This document shows positions 8,571-17,849 of a stretch of 44,645 bases of DNA, piece after piece; position 1 is the first letter of the stretch; each line of letters starts with the position of its first letter. The stretch comes from a virus: the IMG/VR virus record IMGVR_UViG_3300049830_000036, positions 1-44,645 of that record, one strand, 5' to 3'. The position numbers and the translations under genes were made by a program. The notes beneath the pieces were generated by a model. It was not told the DNA's origin. It did no database searches and worked only from the letters and a program-made list of their open reading frames with translations.

Positions 8571-10287
8571 AATCACAGTGGCAGATCTAGTAGCTCAGCG
8601 AGATGTAGTTAATCTCGCAGCTCAGCAAGCAATGTCACAGATTCAGACTAATGCCACTAAAAGTAATGCGGCAGGAATTGCTATTGCTGAAGATCAGATT
8701 GTTATTGGAGCTGCTAATGCAGTGATTGTAGGTACTGAACAAGCTAAAGAAGCAGGTAGACAAGCACGAGCAGCTTCTATCGCTGCTTCCTTTGGTGGTG
8801 ATCCTAATGCACCTAATGAAGCATTCAGTGCTCTTGGTCAGGAGTATATTAAGAGAACTGCGGAGTATGAAAAGAGTCTGAAGGAAGTAGCTCGTAGACA
8901 GCAAGTAGGTTTCTTTGATGACCCTGCTGAATACATTGTTAATCAGTTTGGTGGAATTAATGATGCTATTCATGAAGCAAATAAGAATGAATTGCTCGCT
9001 GAATCATCCAAGAAAACAATGGATCAGTTGAACAATTCTGTTCAGCAGATGACTGTTACTAGCAAAGCTACACTGGTTACGAAGAATGAAGCTACCACCG
9101 CTGCTGCGGTAGATGTGGTGAAAGCTACTGCGGATATTGCAGCGAATCAAACAAGAATGGTGAATGCGAAGAACGATACCGAGAACATTCTCGCACTGCA
9201 AAAGCTCACTACTGAACAACTTACTACTAACTTCCATCTCTTCGGTGCTGCTAATGCAGCAGAAGATCTGAAGATTAAACAAGCGAATTTGGCATTGCAT
9301 ACTAAGCAGGTAGACGCTACTCTTGCAGAACATAAAGTTCGCATGGAGGCGAAGGAAGAGGATACAGTATCTAAACAATTCTTCGCCAATACCATTAATG
9401 CAGGCAGGGCACGAAGCGGGCTTGCTCCTATGACTGTGCAGGAGATTGAATCTCGCAGGAAATTAGGCGGTGCTGCTGCGAAAAAGCTGGAAGAGATGTT
9501 CACCTATGGCGATCAGGTGAAGAGTACTGGCAATACTATCTATGCTGCTGATCCTAGCTCTTCTCTCTATCGTATGCAGACTATGGGTGCTCTCCCTACT
9601 GAAGCTCAGAGACCAATGCTGGATGCAATTAAAGCAGTTACCAGTCCCATAGTTAACGGAATGAAACCAAAGAATCAAGCAGAACTTAATGCAGCAGTGG
9701 ATAAAACTAAACCTGCTGTAGCTGAATTCATTACTGGACAGAGAACAGTTATTAATGGTACCGATAAGGGTGCTAATATCTTTGCAGCTGTAGATCCACT
9801 CACCATTGTACAGATGGTGCCAGCAGTAGCTGAACTCCCATTCTATCAGCATGTGATTGCACCTCGCATTGTAGATGGTAAAGCAATTCCTACAGATCCT
9901 AAACAATTCGCAGGCACTGCTATTGCTGAATTAGCATCTGGTGGGCCGAATGCATTGACTTACAATCAAGTAGTTAATGGACTTCCAGCGTACTTTAAAG
10001 CAGCTGCTGGTGTGAATAATGCTACTATGAAGTACACTGATCTAGGTATTCAGAAACAGGATTCATACACAGTGTCTCTTCCTCTTCGCGGAGATATGGT
10101 GAAAGTGAATCTTATGGATAATGGACAATGGTCTTATTATGTAGCTCAGAAGCTTACTGAGAATCTCTCGCCTACACAGAAGTCTATTCCTGGTACACCT
10201 GCATTGAAGAATGAAGCTATGGCAAACTATCTTGGTCTACCTACTGAGACTATTGAACTTCTGCCTGTACTGAAGAAAGGTAAGTAG
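8563..10287 (+). CDS. Putative internal virion / DNA-ejection protein B
   Basis: A 574-residue, mostly alpha-helical, Ala/Lys/Gln-rich protein. The start at ATG 8563 overlaps the end of the previous gene by 8 bases; the longer open frame from 8482 would overlap by almost 90. Long heptad-like stretches between about residues 40 and 300 suggest coiled coils. It is the middle of the three ejection-type genes and is separated from the next by only 2 bases. No enzyme motif is visible. Confidence 0.6.
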   Translation: MPEITVADLVAQRDVVNLAAQQAMSQIQTNATKSNAAGIAIAEDQIVIGAANAVIVGTEQAKEAGRQARAASIAASFGGDPNAPNEAFSALGQEYIKRTAEYEKSLKEVARRQQVGFFDDPAEYIVNQFGGINDAIHEANKNELLAESSKKTMDQLNNSVQQMTVTSKATLVTKNEATTAAAVDVVKATADIAANQTRMVNAKNDTENILALQKLTTEQLTTNFHLFGAANAAEDLKIKQANLALHTKQVDATLAEHKVRMEAKEEDTVSKQFFANTINAGRARSGLAPMTVQEIESRRKLGGAAAKKLEEMFTYGDQVKSTGNTIYAADPSSSLYRMQTMGALPTEAQRPMLDAIKAVTSPIVNGMKPKNQAELNAAVDKTKPAVAEFITGQRTVINGTDKGANIFAAVDPLTIVQMVPAVAELPFYQHVIAPRIVDGKAIPTDPKQFAGTAIAELASGGPNALTYNQVVNGLPAYFKAAAGVNNATMKYTDLGIQKQDSYTVSLPLRGDMVKVNLMDNGQWSYYVAQKLTENLSPTQKSIPGTPALKNEAMANYLGLPTETIELLPVLKKGK

Positions 10288-10289
10288 GA

Positions 10290-13200
10290 ATGTTAGAAGA
10301 TTCCGGTTCTCTCCAAGCTACTACTAATCCTTCTGAGACTCCATCCACTGAGGATGGTTTTCTCTTTGGTAGTACTCCTTCTTACCTACTCGCAGCTGAT
10401 TCTCATGCAATTAGTGCAGGTAAGCCGAGTATGTTAGATCCCTCACAGTGGGGAGAGACTGCGCTGAGTGCTGGAAAATTCGGCCTAACTTCAGGAGTAG
10501 CGGCTGTAACCTCTGCTGCTAATTCTCTCATCACAGTAGGTAATTGGTTCGATGCTGATATTGAGAAGTTCTCTACAGCTGCTGCAATTCAAGGTTTAGA
10601 TGATGATCTCGGAGCATACTATAAAGCGAATCAAGCTGGGGTGGATATAGTAGGAGATATTGTAGGTAGTTTCATTCCTGGTCTTGGAGGAGTTAAACTC
10701 CTGAACTGGGGACAGAAGGTTATGCAGAGTGTGGAGAAGACTGGGAGATTAGGAGCGAACTTCACTCGTGCTACTGGTCTCCTTGCTCCTTCTAGTACTG
10801 CTCTCCTGGGTGAAGCTACTGCTGCTCAGGTGAGTGCATCTAGTGTATTCCGCATTACTGAAGCTAATACTCTTAAAGCACTAGCTTCTGGTTTTGGTCA
10901 GAATGCATTGGAAGCTGCTGCATTCGAAACTGCTGTGCAAGTAACTATGCACTCTTCTCCTATCCTTGATGGTCAGGATTATGGAGATATAGTATCTAAT
11001 GTAGCTTGGGGTGCTTTGTTTGGTGGTATTGCAGGTGGAGTTATCTCAGGTGCTAGAACTGTTGGAGAGATTAAGAAAGGTATTCGAGGTGAGGATCTGC
11101 TAAGTAAACCTTACACTCACATCACAGCTACTGCAAGTGTAAGTGATCCATTCGAGAAGATTCTCTGGGCAGTAAATGATATTCACTCTATTCCTACTCC
11201 TACAGGTGAGAGAGCAGTACAGTTCTCTTCACTTGCTGCTGAGAAGGTCTCCAAACTGAATAATGATATTCGTGGATATGTGCATGAGATTGTTGGAGGA
11301 GATAAGGAAGTAGCTAACCTCCTCGCAGACTCACTTCGCGGGATGAATAAGGAAGAAGTATTCGGAGCTGTGATGCACTTGAAAGCTAGTGCCCGTATGA
11401 CTCAGGTTACTGGAGTTGAGAAGTTGCTGAATAAGAATGCAACCTCCCTGAGTGAAGAGCAACTCGCTGCTCAGTGGAATATGAAAGTATCTCACCTGAA
11501 ACTCTGGGGTGAGGGAGCTGGAGAGGTTACTGCTGAAGGGCCGGGAGTACTAGCTTTGGCAGACACTCTTGGCAAGAATGAGATGCTCGCTGTGAGAGGG
11601 AACAAGGTTATTGCAGTTAATGCAGTCTCTGGTTCTGGGAGTAAGATCTTACACTCCTTCGACCCGAAAGTTAGTTGGAGTGCACTGGAAGCGAAGAGTA
11701 TTCAGGAAGCTGAAGCTAGATACATCTGGGCATTACATTCTCCTCCTCTAAAAGATGGTGTTACTATCCATCAGTTCGATATACCTCTGCTAGAGAAAGC
11801 GGGCAGGGAAGGTACGGAAGATGTATACATTCTCGGTGATGGTGGAGTTAAACACTATGCTCCTACACTGGATTCACAGTTTATTGAGAGTGTTAAGCGC
11901 ACTGTAGCTACCCGCCTTAAATATGCTACTGAAAATAAACAGATCGGTACTGATCCAGTAGCTGTAGAGACGAAACTGAAACAGATGCTTGGTATTAACT
12001 TCGAGGTTATTGATGAACCCGGAGTTATTGGTCAGTGGGTTCGCGGGAAAGTACACTGGAGTAAACAGGCACAAGCTATTCAGATGGATAGAAGAGCATT
12101 AACTTCTGTACCTTTATCTCGTCTTGTACAAACTATTAAGCATGAGGAAGGTCATAGCATCTTCGATACCATGCTTGACATTGGTATGATTCCTAATGAA
12201 CTCCTGCCACAAATCCGCGTAGAAGCAGAAGCACTAAGTAGGAAGATGAGACCTCAACACTGGCAGAATGTAGATAAAGATTATATTGCTGGTAATACAC
12301 AAGCATATTCTTATCTCCGTAAAGACCATGAACTTATGGCAGATACATTCTCCTACTTTGCTCAGCATCCAGGAGATTTACCTCTTGCTCCTACATTCAA
12401 CTCCGTAGCTGGCCATTTAATTCGGCCTCTCGATCAGAGTGTAATAGACTCTCTTAATCTCCAGGTGAAGAAACTAACTGAAGGAGAGATTGCAGCAGTA
12501 ACCAATACCCATCTCTCTTGGCTCAATCGCTCAGATCCTAGTGAGAAAGGTATGTTAGCTCTCCAGACTGCTAATGAAGAGTACATCGCTCGTAATGTTA
12601 AGTCCGGCCTACTCACTTCCCCTGAACAAGCTACTACTCCTGCATACTTCAAACCTCAGAATGTGAAATTAGGTTATGATGTACAAGCTATGCAAGATAC
12701 CAATGGCCACGTACTGGAAGGTATGACATATCTGAAGCAACGGCAGAAATTGTATCAAGCTACTATTGACAATGTATTTGCGAAAGGAGTAGGTGACAGG
12801 CTCGGAACCTTCACCACATTCACAGATGAAGATACTATTCGTACTTCTCGTCTTGGTACTGGTTCCGTTCTTACTGGTGGCGCCGGTGGCAATTATGGTG
12901 ATCCAGCATCTAAAGCAGAGTCTATCGGAGTAGCACTCTCTGAGCTTAAGAGAGCTAGAGTCTCAGAACTCAGTGAAGCTCTAGAATCATCCCGGTATGC
13001 GATTAAGAATTCAGAGCCAGCGAAACTGGAATATGCTACACTGTATGAGCAACTGCGTACATCTTCTGAGAACTACATTCTCCGTACCACTAAAGATGAG
13101 AATGGGAATATAATTAAAGCACAGGCGGTAAATAGGAAACTTGCTAATCCTGGAACTGGAAGGATTGAAGATGCAAGGATTCCTCCTGTGATTGAGATTA

Positions 13201-15692
13201 CGAATATGGAACTTGCACAGTACTTGCAAGCTCACATTGCTACTAATGATCTGCGCCAAGTTACTAAGAGCGATATACGAGGTGCTCAGAGTATGGCTAC
13301 TCAGAGAGATCTTAGCGGGAATATCTATCTTCCTCCTCCAGATCCTAAACAGTTTCAGCATTTCGCATTTGTGAGAGATACCAGTGTGACTAGTACTGGT
13401 CATGTATCTATGCTACATGCAGCTACTGAAGAGCAGCTTGCAGCCATGATCACTAAGGTACGCACTTCCTTTGGCGATACATTTGAAGTGACTACGAAGG
13501 AGCAGCAAGCTGCATTCCACAAAGCAAGAGGGGATTACCAGTACGATCTTGGGTTGAATGAGAACTATATTGATACTGCCATTAAGCGGAAAGGTATTTC
13601 TAACTTCTTCCCTCGTACTGATGGTGATAAACTTCTTGATCAGCATTTCGAGTGGGCTATTAGGCAGGAGCAGGGAGTAGCTACTGAACTTGTAGAACTT
13701 AAGTACTCTAAACCTATCACTGAACTCCGCAGGCAAGGACAGCAGTTTACAGATATCGCTACTTCTCGCTACACTGGAACTGGTGCAGCTGCTAAAGCAG
13801 AGGTGAAGAATCCCTATGAAGATATTGTTCGTACCATGCTTGATGTATCTAAGACTGCTGAGTTTCCTCTCTGGACAGCAGCGAACAGACTCGCTGAGAC
13901 TAGTGTATCTAAACTCGCTAGCACCTTAGGCAACCTCTGGGCAGGTACTAAGAGCACAGCAGATCTGGTGCAGGTAAATGATGCACTCGCTAAGGCAGGA
14001 ATAAAATCGGCCTACTATGATGCAGCTACTGAACTGCTAGCAAATCATACTGCTCCTAAACCTGTACTCTCAGATTTCATTCTCAAAGCTTCTGGTATCC
14101 TTAGTACTCTAGTTCTTCGTGCTGATCCTCTCAATGCACTTAACAATGGCTTAGGTGCTAATATTCTCCTAGCTGCTGAAGCAAACCATGTGTGGAAATA
14201 TGCAATGAAAGGGGATACAGATATTGCAGGCAAGCTCGCAGGACTGGGAACAATTAGAGTACCTGGTACTGATTCCACCGTGCGCTCACCTGGGAAACTA
14301 ATTGCTCAGGCATACTCAGATTGGTTCTCTGCTTTTGGAGCCGCTGGAGAAGTTAAGAATGAACTTAAAACTCTCTACCAGCAGAATGGTTGGATGACTT
14401 CCATTTCTGAGCAGATGAAAGCTACCTTTGAACATCTTATAGTGAAAGGTAATGAGACTCCTGCTGAACTGCAAACCATGCTCCAGAAATCTTGGGGAGC
14501 TATGAAGAGTTTGGGAGATGTAGCTGAGCGAGCTACTGGGAATAGAATGGCTGAGGAGATGAATAGATTCGTAGCTGCTAGGACTATGCATCTTATGGCT
14601 GAACCTCTAGTAGAAGCTGGAGAGATGAGCACGAAAGAGTTGGTATCATATATTAATACCTTTGTATCCCGCACTCAGGGAAATAGGATTGCATCTCAGA
14701 GACCAGTGATGTTTCAGGGACCACTAGGCCATAGTATCTCTCTCTTCCAAACCTACCAACTCAACCTGATGCAACAGATGTTCCGGTATGTAGCAGACGG
14801 GGGAGTTAAAGATGCGGCCTTACTCCTCGGATTGCAAGGTAGCATCTATGGTATGAATGGCTTACCTGCATTCAATGCAATTAATACTCACCTAGCAGGG
14901 AATGCATCTGGGAATACTGCACACACTGATATCACTGCCACTACCTTTGATGTAGCAGGTAAAGAAGCTGGAGATTGGATTCTTTATGGTATGGCATCTA
15001 ATCTCTTTCTGCATCCTGATCTCAAAGTGAACATGTATTCCAGGGGAGATATTAATCCTAGGAATAACACTATCATTCCAATCAATCCAGCAGATACTCC
15101 AATCTATCAAGGTGCTACTAAATTCTTTGGTTCCATTTTTGACACAGTATCTAAGATTGCAGGTGGTGGGGATGTATGGAGATCAATGCTTCAGGGGATT
15201 GAACATAATGGTATCTCTCGCCCACTCGCAGGACTGGCACAGAGTATGGAAGCAGCAGTTTCTACTACTGGCACTGCATACTCCACAGATGCGAAAGGCT
15301 CCATTGTAAACCAGAATGATTTCCTGTCCCTAACTACTCTCTCCCGCATCGCAGGTGGCAAGCCTCTTGATGAAGCTATTGCTCGCGATGCTGTATTCCG
15401 CATTAATTCCTATCATGCGAAAGATATAGCTGAGACTAAACTTCTTGGTGGAGCTATGCGAACTACCATGATAGAAGGTAGAGATCCAGATCTGGAGCAA
15501 CAGGATAGATTCTTAGAAGCATATGTAAAGCATGGTGGTAAGCAGGAAAATTTTAATAAGTTCATGATACAGCAGTACAAGCAGGCGAACACCTCACAAG
15601 CGAATAAGATATTTGAGAATCTTCGGAGTCCATTTGCTGTGAGTATGCAAAAAGTAATGGGTGGTTATCAACTTGATGATTTCAATAACTGA
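10290..15692 (+). CDS. Giant internal virion protein with zinc-metallopeptidase motif
   Basis: An 1800-residue protein, the largest in the genome. It carries an HEEGH motif (H618, E619, H622; HExxH class) followed by a third-ligand candidate, E681, in the segment HELMAD, as in gluzincin-type zinc peptidases. Glycine-rich hydrophobic segments near residues 115-140 and 240-255 could insert in membranes. A region near 1480-1500 (FQTYQLNLMQQMFRYVA) resembles internal virion proteins of other short-tailed phages. The size matches T7 gp16-like channel proteins. I see no lytic transglycosylase motif, so here the enzymatic part may be a peptidase that helps the genome cross the envelope. The peptidase call is by motif only. 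Confidence 0.7.
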   Translation: MLEDSGSLQATTNPSETPSTEDGFLFGSTPSYLLAADSHAISAGKPSMLDPSQWGETALSAGKFGLTSGVAAVTSAANSLITVGNWFDADIEKFSTAAAIQGLDDDLGAYYKANQAGVDIVGDIVGSFIPGLGGVKLLNWGQKVMQSVEKTGRLGANFTRATGLLAPSSTALLGEATAAQVSASSVFRITEANTLKALASGFGQNALEAAAFETAVQVTMHSSPILDGQDYGDIVSNVAWGALFGGIAGGVISGARTVGEIKKGIRGEDLLSKPYTHITATASVSDPFEKILWAVNDIHSIPTPTGERAVQFSSLAAEKVSKLNNDIRGYVHEIVGGDKEVANLLADSLRGMNKEEVFGAVMHLKASARMTQVTGVEKLLNKNATSLSEEQLAAQWNMKVSHLKLWGEGAGEVTAEGPGVLALADTLGKNEMLAVRGNKVIAVNAVSGSGSKILHSFDPKVSWSALEAKSIQEAEARYIWALHSPPLKDGVTIHQFDIPLLEKAGREGTEDVYILGDGGVKHYAPTLDSQFIESVKRTVATRLKYATENKQIGTDPVAVETKLKQMLGINFEVIDEPGVIGQWVRGKVHWSKQAQAIQMDRRALTSVPLSRLVQTIKHEEGHSIFDTMLDIGMIPNELLPQIRVEAEALSRKMRPQHWQNVDKDYIAGNTQAYSYLRKDHELMADTFSYFAQHPGDLPLAPTFNSVAGHLIRPLDQSVIDSLNLQVKKLTEGEIAAVTNTHLSWLNRSDPSEKGMLALQTANEEYIARNVKSGLLTSPEQATTPAYFKPQNVKLGYDVQAMQDTNGHVLEGMTYLKQRQKLYQATIDNVFAKGVGDRLGTFTTFTDEDTIRTSRLGTGSVLTGGAGGNYGDPASKAESIGVALSELKRARVSELSEALESSRYAIKNSEPAKLEYATLYEQLRTSSENYILRTTKDENGNIIKAQAVNRKLANPGTGRIEDARIPPVIEITNMELAQYLQAHIATNDLRQVTKSDIRGAQSMATQRDLSGNIYLPPPDPKQFQHFAFVRDTSVTSTGHVSMLHAATEEQLAAMITKVRTSFGDTFEVTTKEQQAAFHKARGDYQYDLGLNENYIDTAIKRKGISNFFPRTDGDKLLDQHFEWAIRQEQGVATELVELKYSKPITELRRQGQQFTDIATSRYTGTGAAAKAEVKNPYEDIVRTMLDVSKTAEFPLWTAANRLAETSVSKLASTLGNLWAGTKSTADLVQVNDALAKAGIKSAYYDAATELLANHTAPKPVLSDFILKASGILSTLVLRADPLNALNNGLGANILLAAEANHVWKYAMKGDTDIAGKLAGLGTIRVPGTDSTVRSPGKLIAQAYSDWFSAFGAAGEVKNELKTLYQQNGWMTSISEQMKATFEHLIVKGNETPAELQTMLQKSWGAMKSLGDVAERATGNRMAEEMNRFVAARTMHLMAEPLVEAGEMSTKELVSYINTFVSRTQGNRIASQRPVMFQGPLGHSISLFQTYQLNLMQQMFRYVADGGVKDAALLLGLQGSIYGMNGLPAFNAINTHLAGNASGNTAHTDITATTFDVAGKEAGDWILYGMASNLFLHPDLKVNMYSRGDINPRNNTIIPINPADTPIYQGATKFFGSIFDTVSKIAGGGDVWRSMLQGIEHNGISRPLAGLAQSMEAAVSTTGTAYSTDAKGSIVNQNDFLSLTTLSRIAGGKPLDEAIARDAVFRINSYHAKDIAETKLLGGAMRTTMIEGRDPDLEQQDRFLEAYVKHGGKQENFNKFMIQQYKQANTSQANKIFENLRSPFAVSMQKVMGGYQLDDFNN

Positions 15693-15711
15693 TCTGAATG
15701 GAGGTTTCAAA

Positions 15712-16164
15712 ATGAAATGGTTTAAAGTTCTCTTAGCTACATTGCTTTTGGGAGTATCTCAAGCGGCCCTGTGTCAATCAGCAGTAATCCGTGGTGAGAG
15801 TACACCTGGGAATTATGTCAATGTAAAGACTGATTCTACAGGGAATCTGTATACTGTAGGAGTAGTGAGTGGTAGTGCTGGAGTTAATAACCTTACCTCT
15901 GCTACTAATACTGCACTTACAGTCACAGGAAATGCAGCAACCTTTGGCTCTGCTAGTTCTACTCGCAAGTACATGCAGATCCAGAACAATGATACTACTG
16001 CAATTATTTGGGTAAATTTCGCTGGTACTGCTACAGTAGCCAATGGTATCAAACTCGGCCCAGGACAGATATATGCTCCACTCCTTCCACCTACTACTAC
16101 CTTTAGTGCCATTGCTTCGGTGGCTACTGCATCTGGTACTGTAATCTTCACTGATGGACAATAA
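15712..16164 (+). CDS. Sec-exported phage virion-like beta-sandwich protein
   Basis: A 150-residue protein with an AGGT-containing site 8 bases before ATG 15712. Residues 1-19 are a Sec signal peptide (two Lys, then LLATLLLGV, then SQA). A Cys at position 21 is not in a good lipobox because the residue before it is Leu. The mature part ends with a fold common in phage virion proteins: a strand with YMQIQNND, then IWVNFAGTA, then an IKLGPGQ turn. It lies between the internal virion genes and the lysis genes, next to a second exported protein. Export of such a domain suggests a periplasmic or surface role in infected cells and not simple virion assembly. Confidence 0.7.
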   Translation: MKWFKVLLATLLLGVSQAALCQSAVIRGESTPGNYVNVKTDSTGNLYTVGVVSGSAGVNNLTSATNTALTVTGNAATFGSASSTRKYMQIQNNDTTAIIWVNFAGTATVANGIKLGPGQIYAPLLPPTTTFSAIASVATASGTVIFTDGQ

Positions 16165-16178
16165 GGAGCACACATACC

Positions 16179-16775
16179 ATGAAGAAACTTCTTAGTACAC
16201 TTCTTCTCGCATTAGTCTCATTCGGTGCAGTAGCTCAGATCACTGGGCCACAATATAATCCAGCAGCCGTAGCTATCACTGGTGGATCTATAAATGGTGC
16301 AACAATTGGAGCTACTGTTAGAGCTGATATATTTGCCAACTCAGGTAGTTTCAATGCCGGACTAACTAGTTCTGGAGGATCAGCTGCTTCTTATGGATTA
16401 GTCGTCAGTAGATATACTCTAGCCGGTGGTTGGAATTATCTAGCATCTCTGTCAGATTCTGTTAATGCTACAATTCTTATTGGCATGAAGTCTGGCAGTG
16501 TAGTTTATCAAGCTGACGCTACTACTACTAGTATAGCTCCAAGTAATACAGAATCTCTTAAAATAACTACAGCATCTACATCTGCGTTAAATAAAATCTT
16601 TCCTGGAACTGATGCCGGTGCCTTTCAATCAACTGCCGGTATCTATGGCGGGTCGGGTGTACCTTCTAATGCTAATGGAAACAATGGAGATTACTATTTT
16701 CGCAGTGATACTCCGGGAACTGCATTGCAAAGGATATATGTTAAATCGGCTGGAGCTTGGGTAGGAATTATCTAA
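16179..16775 (+). CDS. Sec-exported paralogue of the tail fibre module
   Basis: A 198-residue protein with a textbook Sec signal peptide: MKK, hydrophobic LLSTLLLALVSFG, cleavage after AVA (residue 19). Mature residues 72-133 align with residues 242-303 of the fibre protein at 1211-2251, with 35 of 62 residues identical by eye (shared GGWNY, DATT and SNTES segments). The C-terminus (about 155-198) resembles the end domain of tail fibres ('NGNNGDYYFRSDTPG... RIYVKSAGAW'). It lies just upstream of the endolysin. I infer an exported fibre-like protein, possibly a receptor-masking (superinfection or progeny-release) factor; that role is not shown by sequence. Confidence 0.75.
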   Translation: MKKLLSTLLLALVSFGAVAQITGPQYNPAAVAITGGSINGATIGATVRADIFANSGSFNAGLTSSGGSAASYGLVVSRYTLAGGWNYLASLSDSVNATILIGMKSGSVVYQADATTTSIAPSNTESLKITTASTSALNKIFPGTDAGAFQSTAGIYGGSGVPSNANGNNGDYYFRSDTPGTALQRIYVKSAGAWVGII

Positions 16776-16777
16776 TC

Positions 16778-17233
16778 ATGATAGATTCCCGCAAACTAGA
16801 AGATCTGCATCCTGAATTCCGCTCTCGTCTTATCTCCTTTCTATCTCACTACCAACAAGTTACTGGAATAGAAATACTGTGGACTTCTACCTACAGAGAT
16901 GTGGAGATGCAAAATGCCTTATATGCTCGTGGACGCACACTTCCTGGAACTCGTGTCACTAATGCTTGTGGCGGTGAATCTGCCCATCAGTATCGTATTG
17001 CTGCTGATGGTTATCCGCTCATAGGCGGTAAACCGCTATTCTCTACTGATGCAAATCACGACGGTAAGTTAGACGAGGAATGGGCAGTGTACGGGAAACT
17101 GGCCGTAGAACATGGACTAGAGTGGGCAGGGAATTGGGCTAACTTCAGAGAATATCCACATGTTCAATACACCGGCTCATATACTCTCCACGATATTATT
17201 GCTAATCCGAAATTTTTAGACTCACTTACATAG
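16778..17233 (+). CDS. Endolysin, L-Ala-D-Glu peptidase type (M15/VanY-like)
   Basis: A 151-residue cytoplasmic protein without signal peptide. It has the M15 zinc site: H70 and D77 in SAHQYRIAAD (SxHxxxxAxD) and H128 in YPHVQ, with R40 upstream. Known members (T5 Lys, ListeriaA500-type) cut the L-Ala-D-Glu bond of the peptidoglycan stem. Between the metal ligands, residues 91-101 (DANHDGKLDEE) look like an EF-hand calcium loop; I recall that T5 endolysin is calcium-stimulated through a similar loop. It sits one gene before the holin, which supports lysis. Start: ATG 16778, two bases after the stop of the previous gene. Confidence 0.9.
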   Translation: MIDSRKLEDLHPEFRSRLISFLSHYQQVTGIEILWTSTYRDVEMQNALYARGRTLPGTRVTNACGGESAHQYRIAADGYPLIGGKPLFSTDANHDGKLDEEWAVYGKLAVEHGLEWAGNWANFREYPHVQYTGSYTLHDIIANPKFLDSLT

Positions 17234-17244
17234 GAGTTATTAAC

Positions 17245-17778
17245 ATGGATATGTCTTGGCTTAAAACAATAGCACCCACAGTGGCATCAGCTCTAGGCGG
17301 CCCACTGGCAGGAATAGCAGTAACTGCTCTTGGTTCTGCATTAGGCTGGACAGATACTACGAAAGAGAAAGTAACAGATATGTTACAATCTGGTAATATG
17401 ACTGGAGAACAGTTAACTGCCGTAAAACAGGCAGAACTAGTACTGAAACAGCATGAGTCCGATAATAACTTTAAATTCGCGGAACTGGAAATTCGAGATC
17501 GGGAATCTGCTAGAGCTAGAGAGATTGCTACTAAAGATACCACTCCTACCATTCTTGCTTGGATTATCATTGGTACTAGTATGGCAGCAGGTATGCTCAT
17601 TCTCTCAGGCACTACCTCTGAAGTATTCAAAGATGCCACTACAGCTGCTACGGCTGGAACTGTAATTGGCTATCTATTCAATGAAGCTAAGCAGGTACTT
17701 GCATACTACTTCGGCTCCTCTGCTGGGAGTAAGGCAAAGGACGATGTGATAGCAGATCAAGTTAATAACAGTAAATAA
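17245..17778 (+). CDS. Holin, 3TM/GTA type
   Basis: A 177-residue protein. Hydrophobic segments lie near residues 11-33 (Gly/Ala-rich), 105-125 (AWIIIGTSMAAGMLIL) and 135-147, with a charged helical middle (55-95) rich in Glu/Lys/Arg. This matches the 3TM phage holin family (PF11351 type) as I know it. ATG 17245 follows an AGGAG site 11 bases upstream and lies 11 bases after the endolysin. It is the last gene of the rightward transcript; a strong terminator follows at 17799. Confidence 0.8.
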   Translation: MDMSWLKTIAPTVASALGGPLAGIAVTALGSALGWTDTTKEKVTDMLQSGNMTGEQLTAVKQAELVLKQHESDNNFKFAELEIRDRESARAREIATKDTTPTILAWIIIGTSMAAGMLILSGTTSEVFKDATTAATAGTVIGYLFNEAKQVLAYYFGSSAGSKAKDDVIADQVNNSK

Positions 17779-17798
17779 TGTTACAAAATCTGGACAAT

Positions 17799-17828
17799 AA
17801 AAAAGCCACCTTAATCGGTGGCTTTTTT
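17799..17828. terminator. Bidirectional intrinsic terminator between converging operons
   Basis: The stem GCCACC (17805-17810) pairs with GGTGGC (17817-17822) around a 6-base loop, with A6 before and T6 after, so a U-tail exists in both directions. It sits 20 bases after the holin stop and 21 bases before the end of the leftward lipoprotein gene, exactly where the two arms converge. Confidence 0.95.
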
Positions 17829-17849
17829 ATTTCCTACTTTTCTTATCTG

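Noticed and set aside
9463-9906. 147-codon antisense frame in the internal virion gene
   Set aside because: Cys/Ser/His-rich low-quality protein opposite a clear gene.
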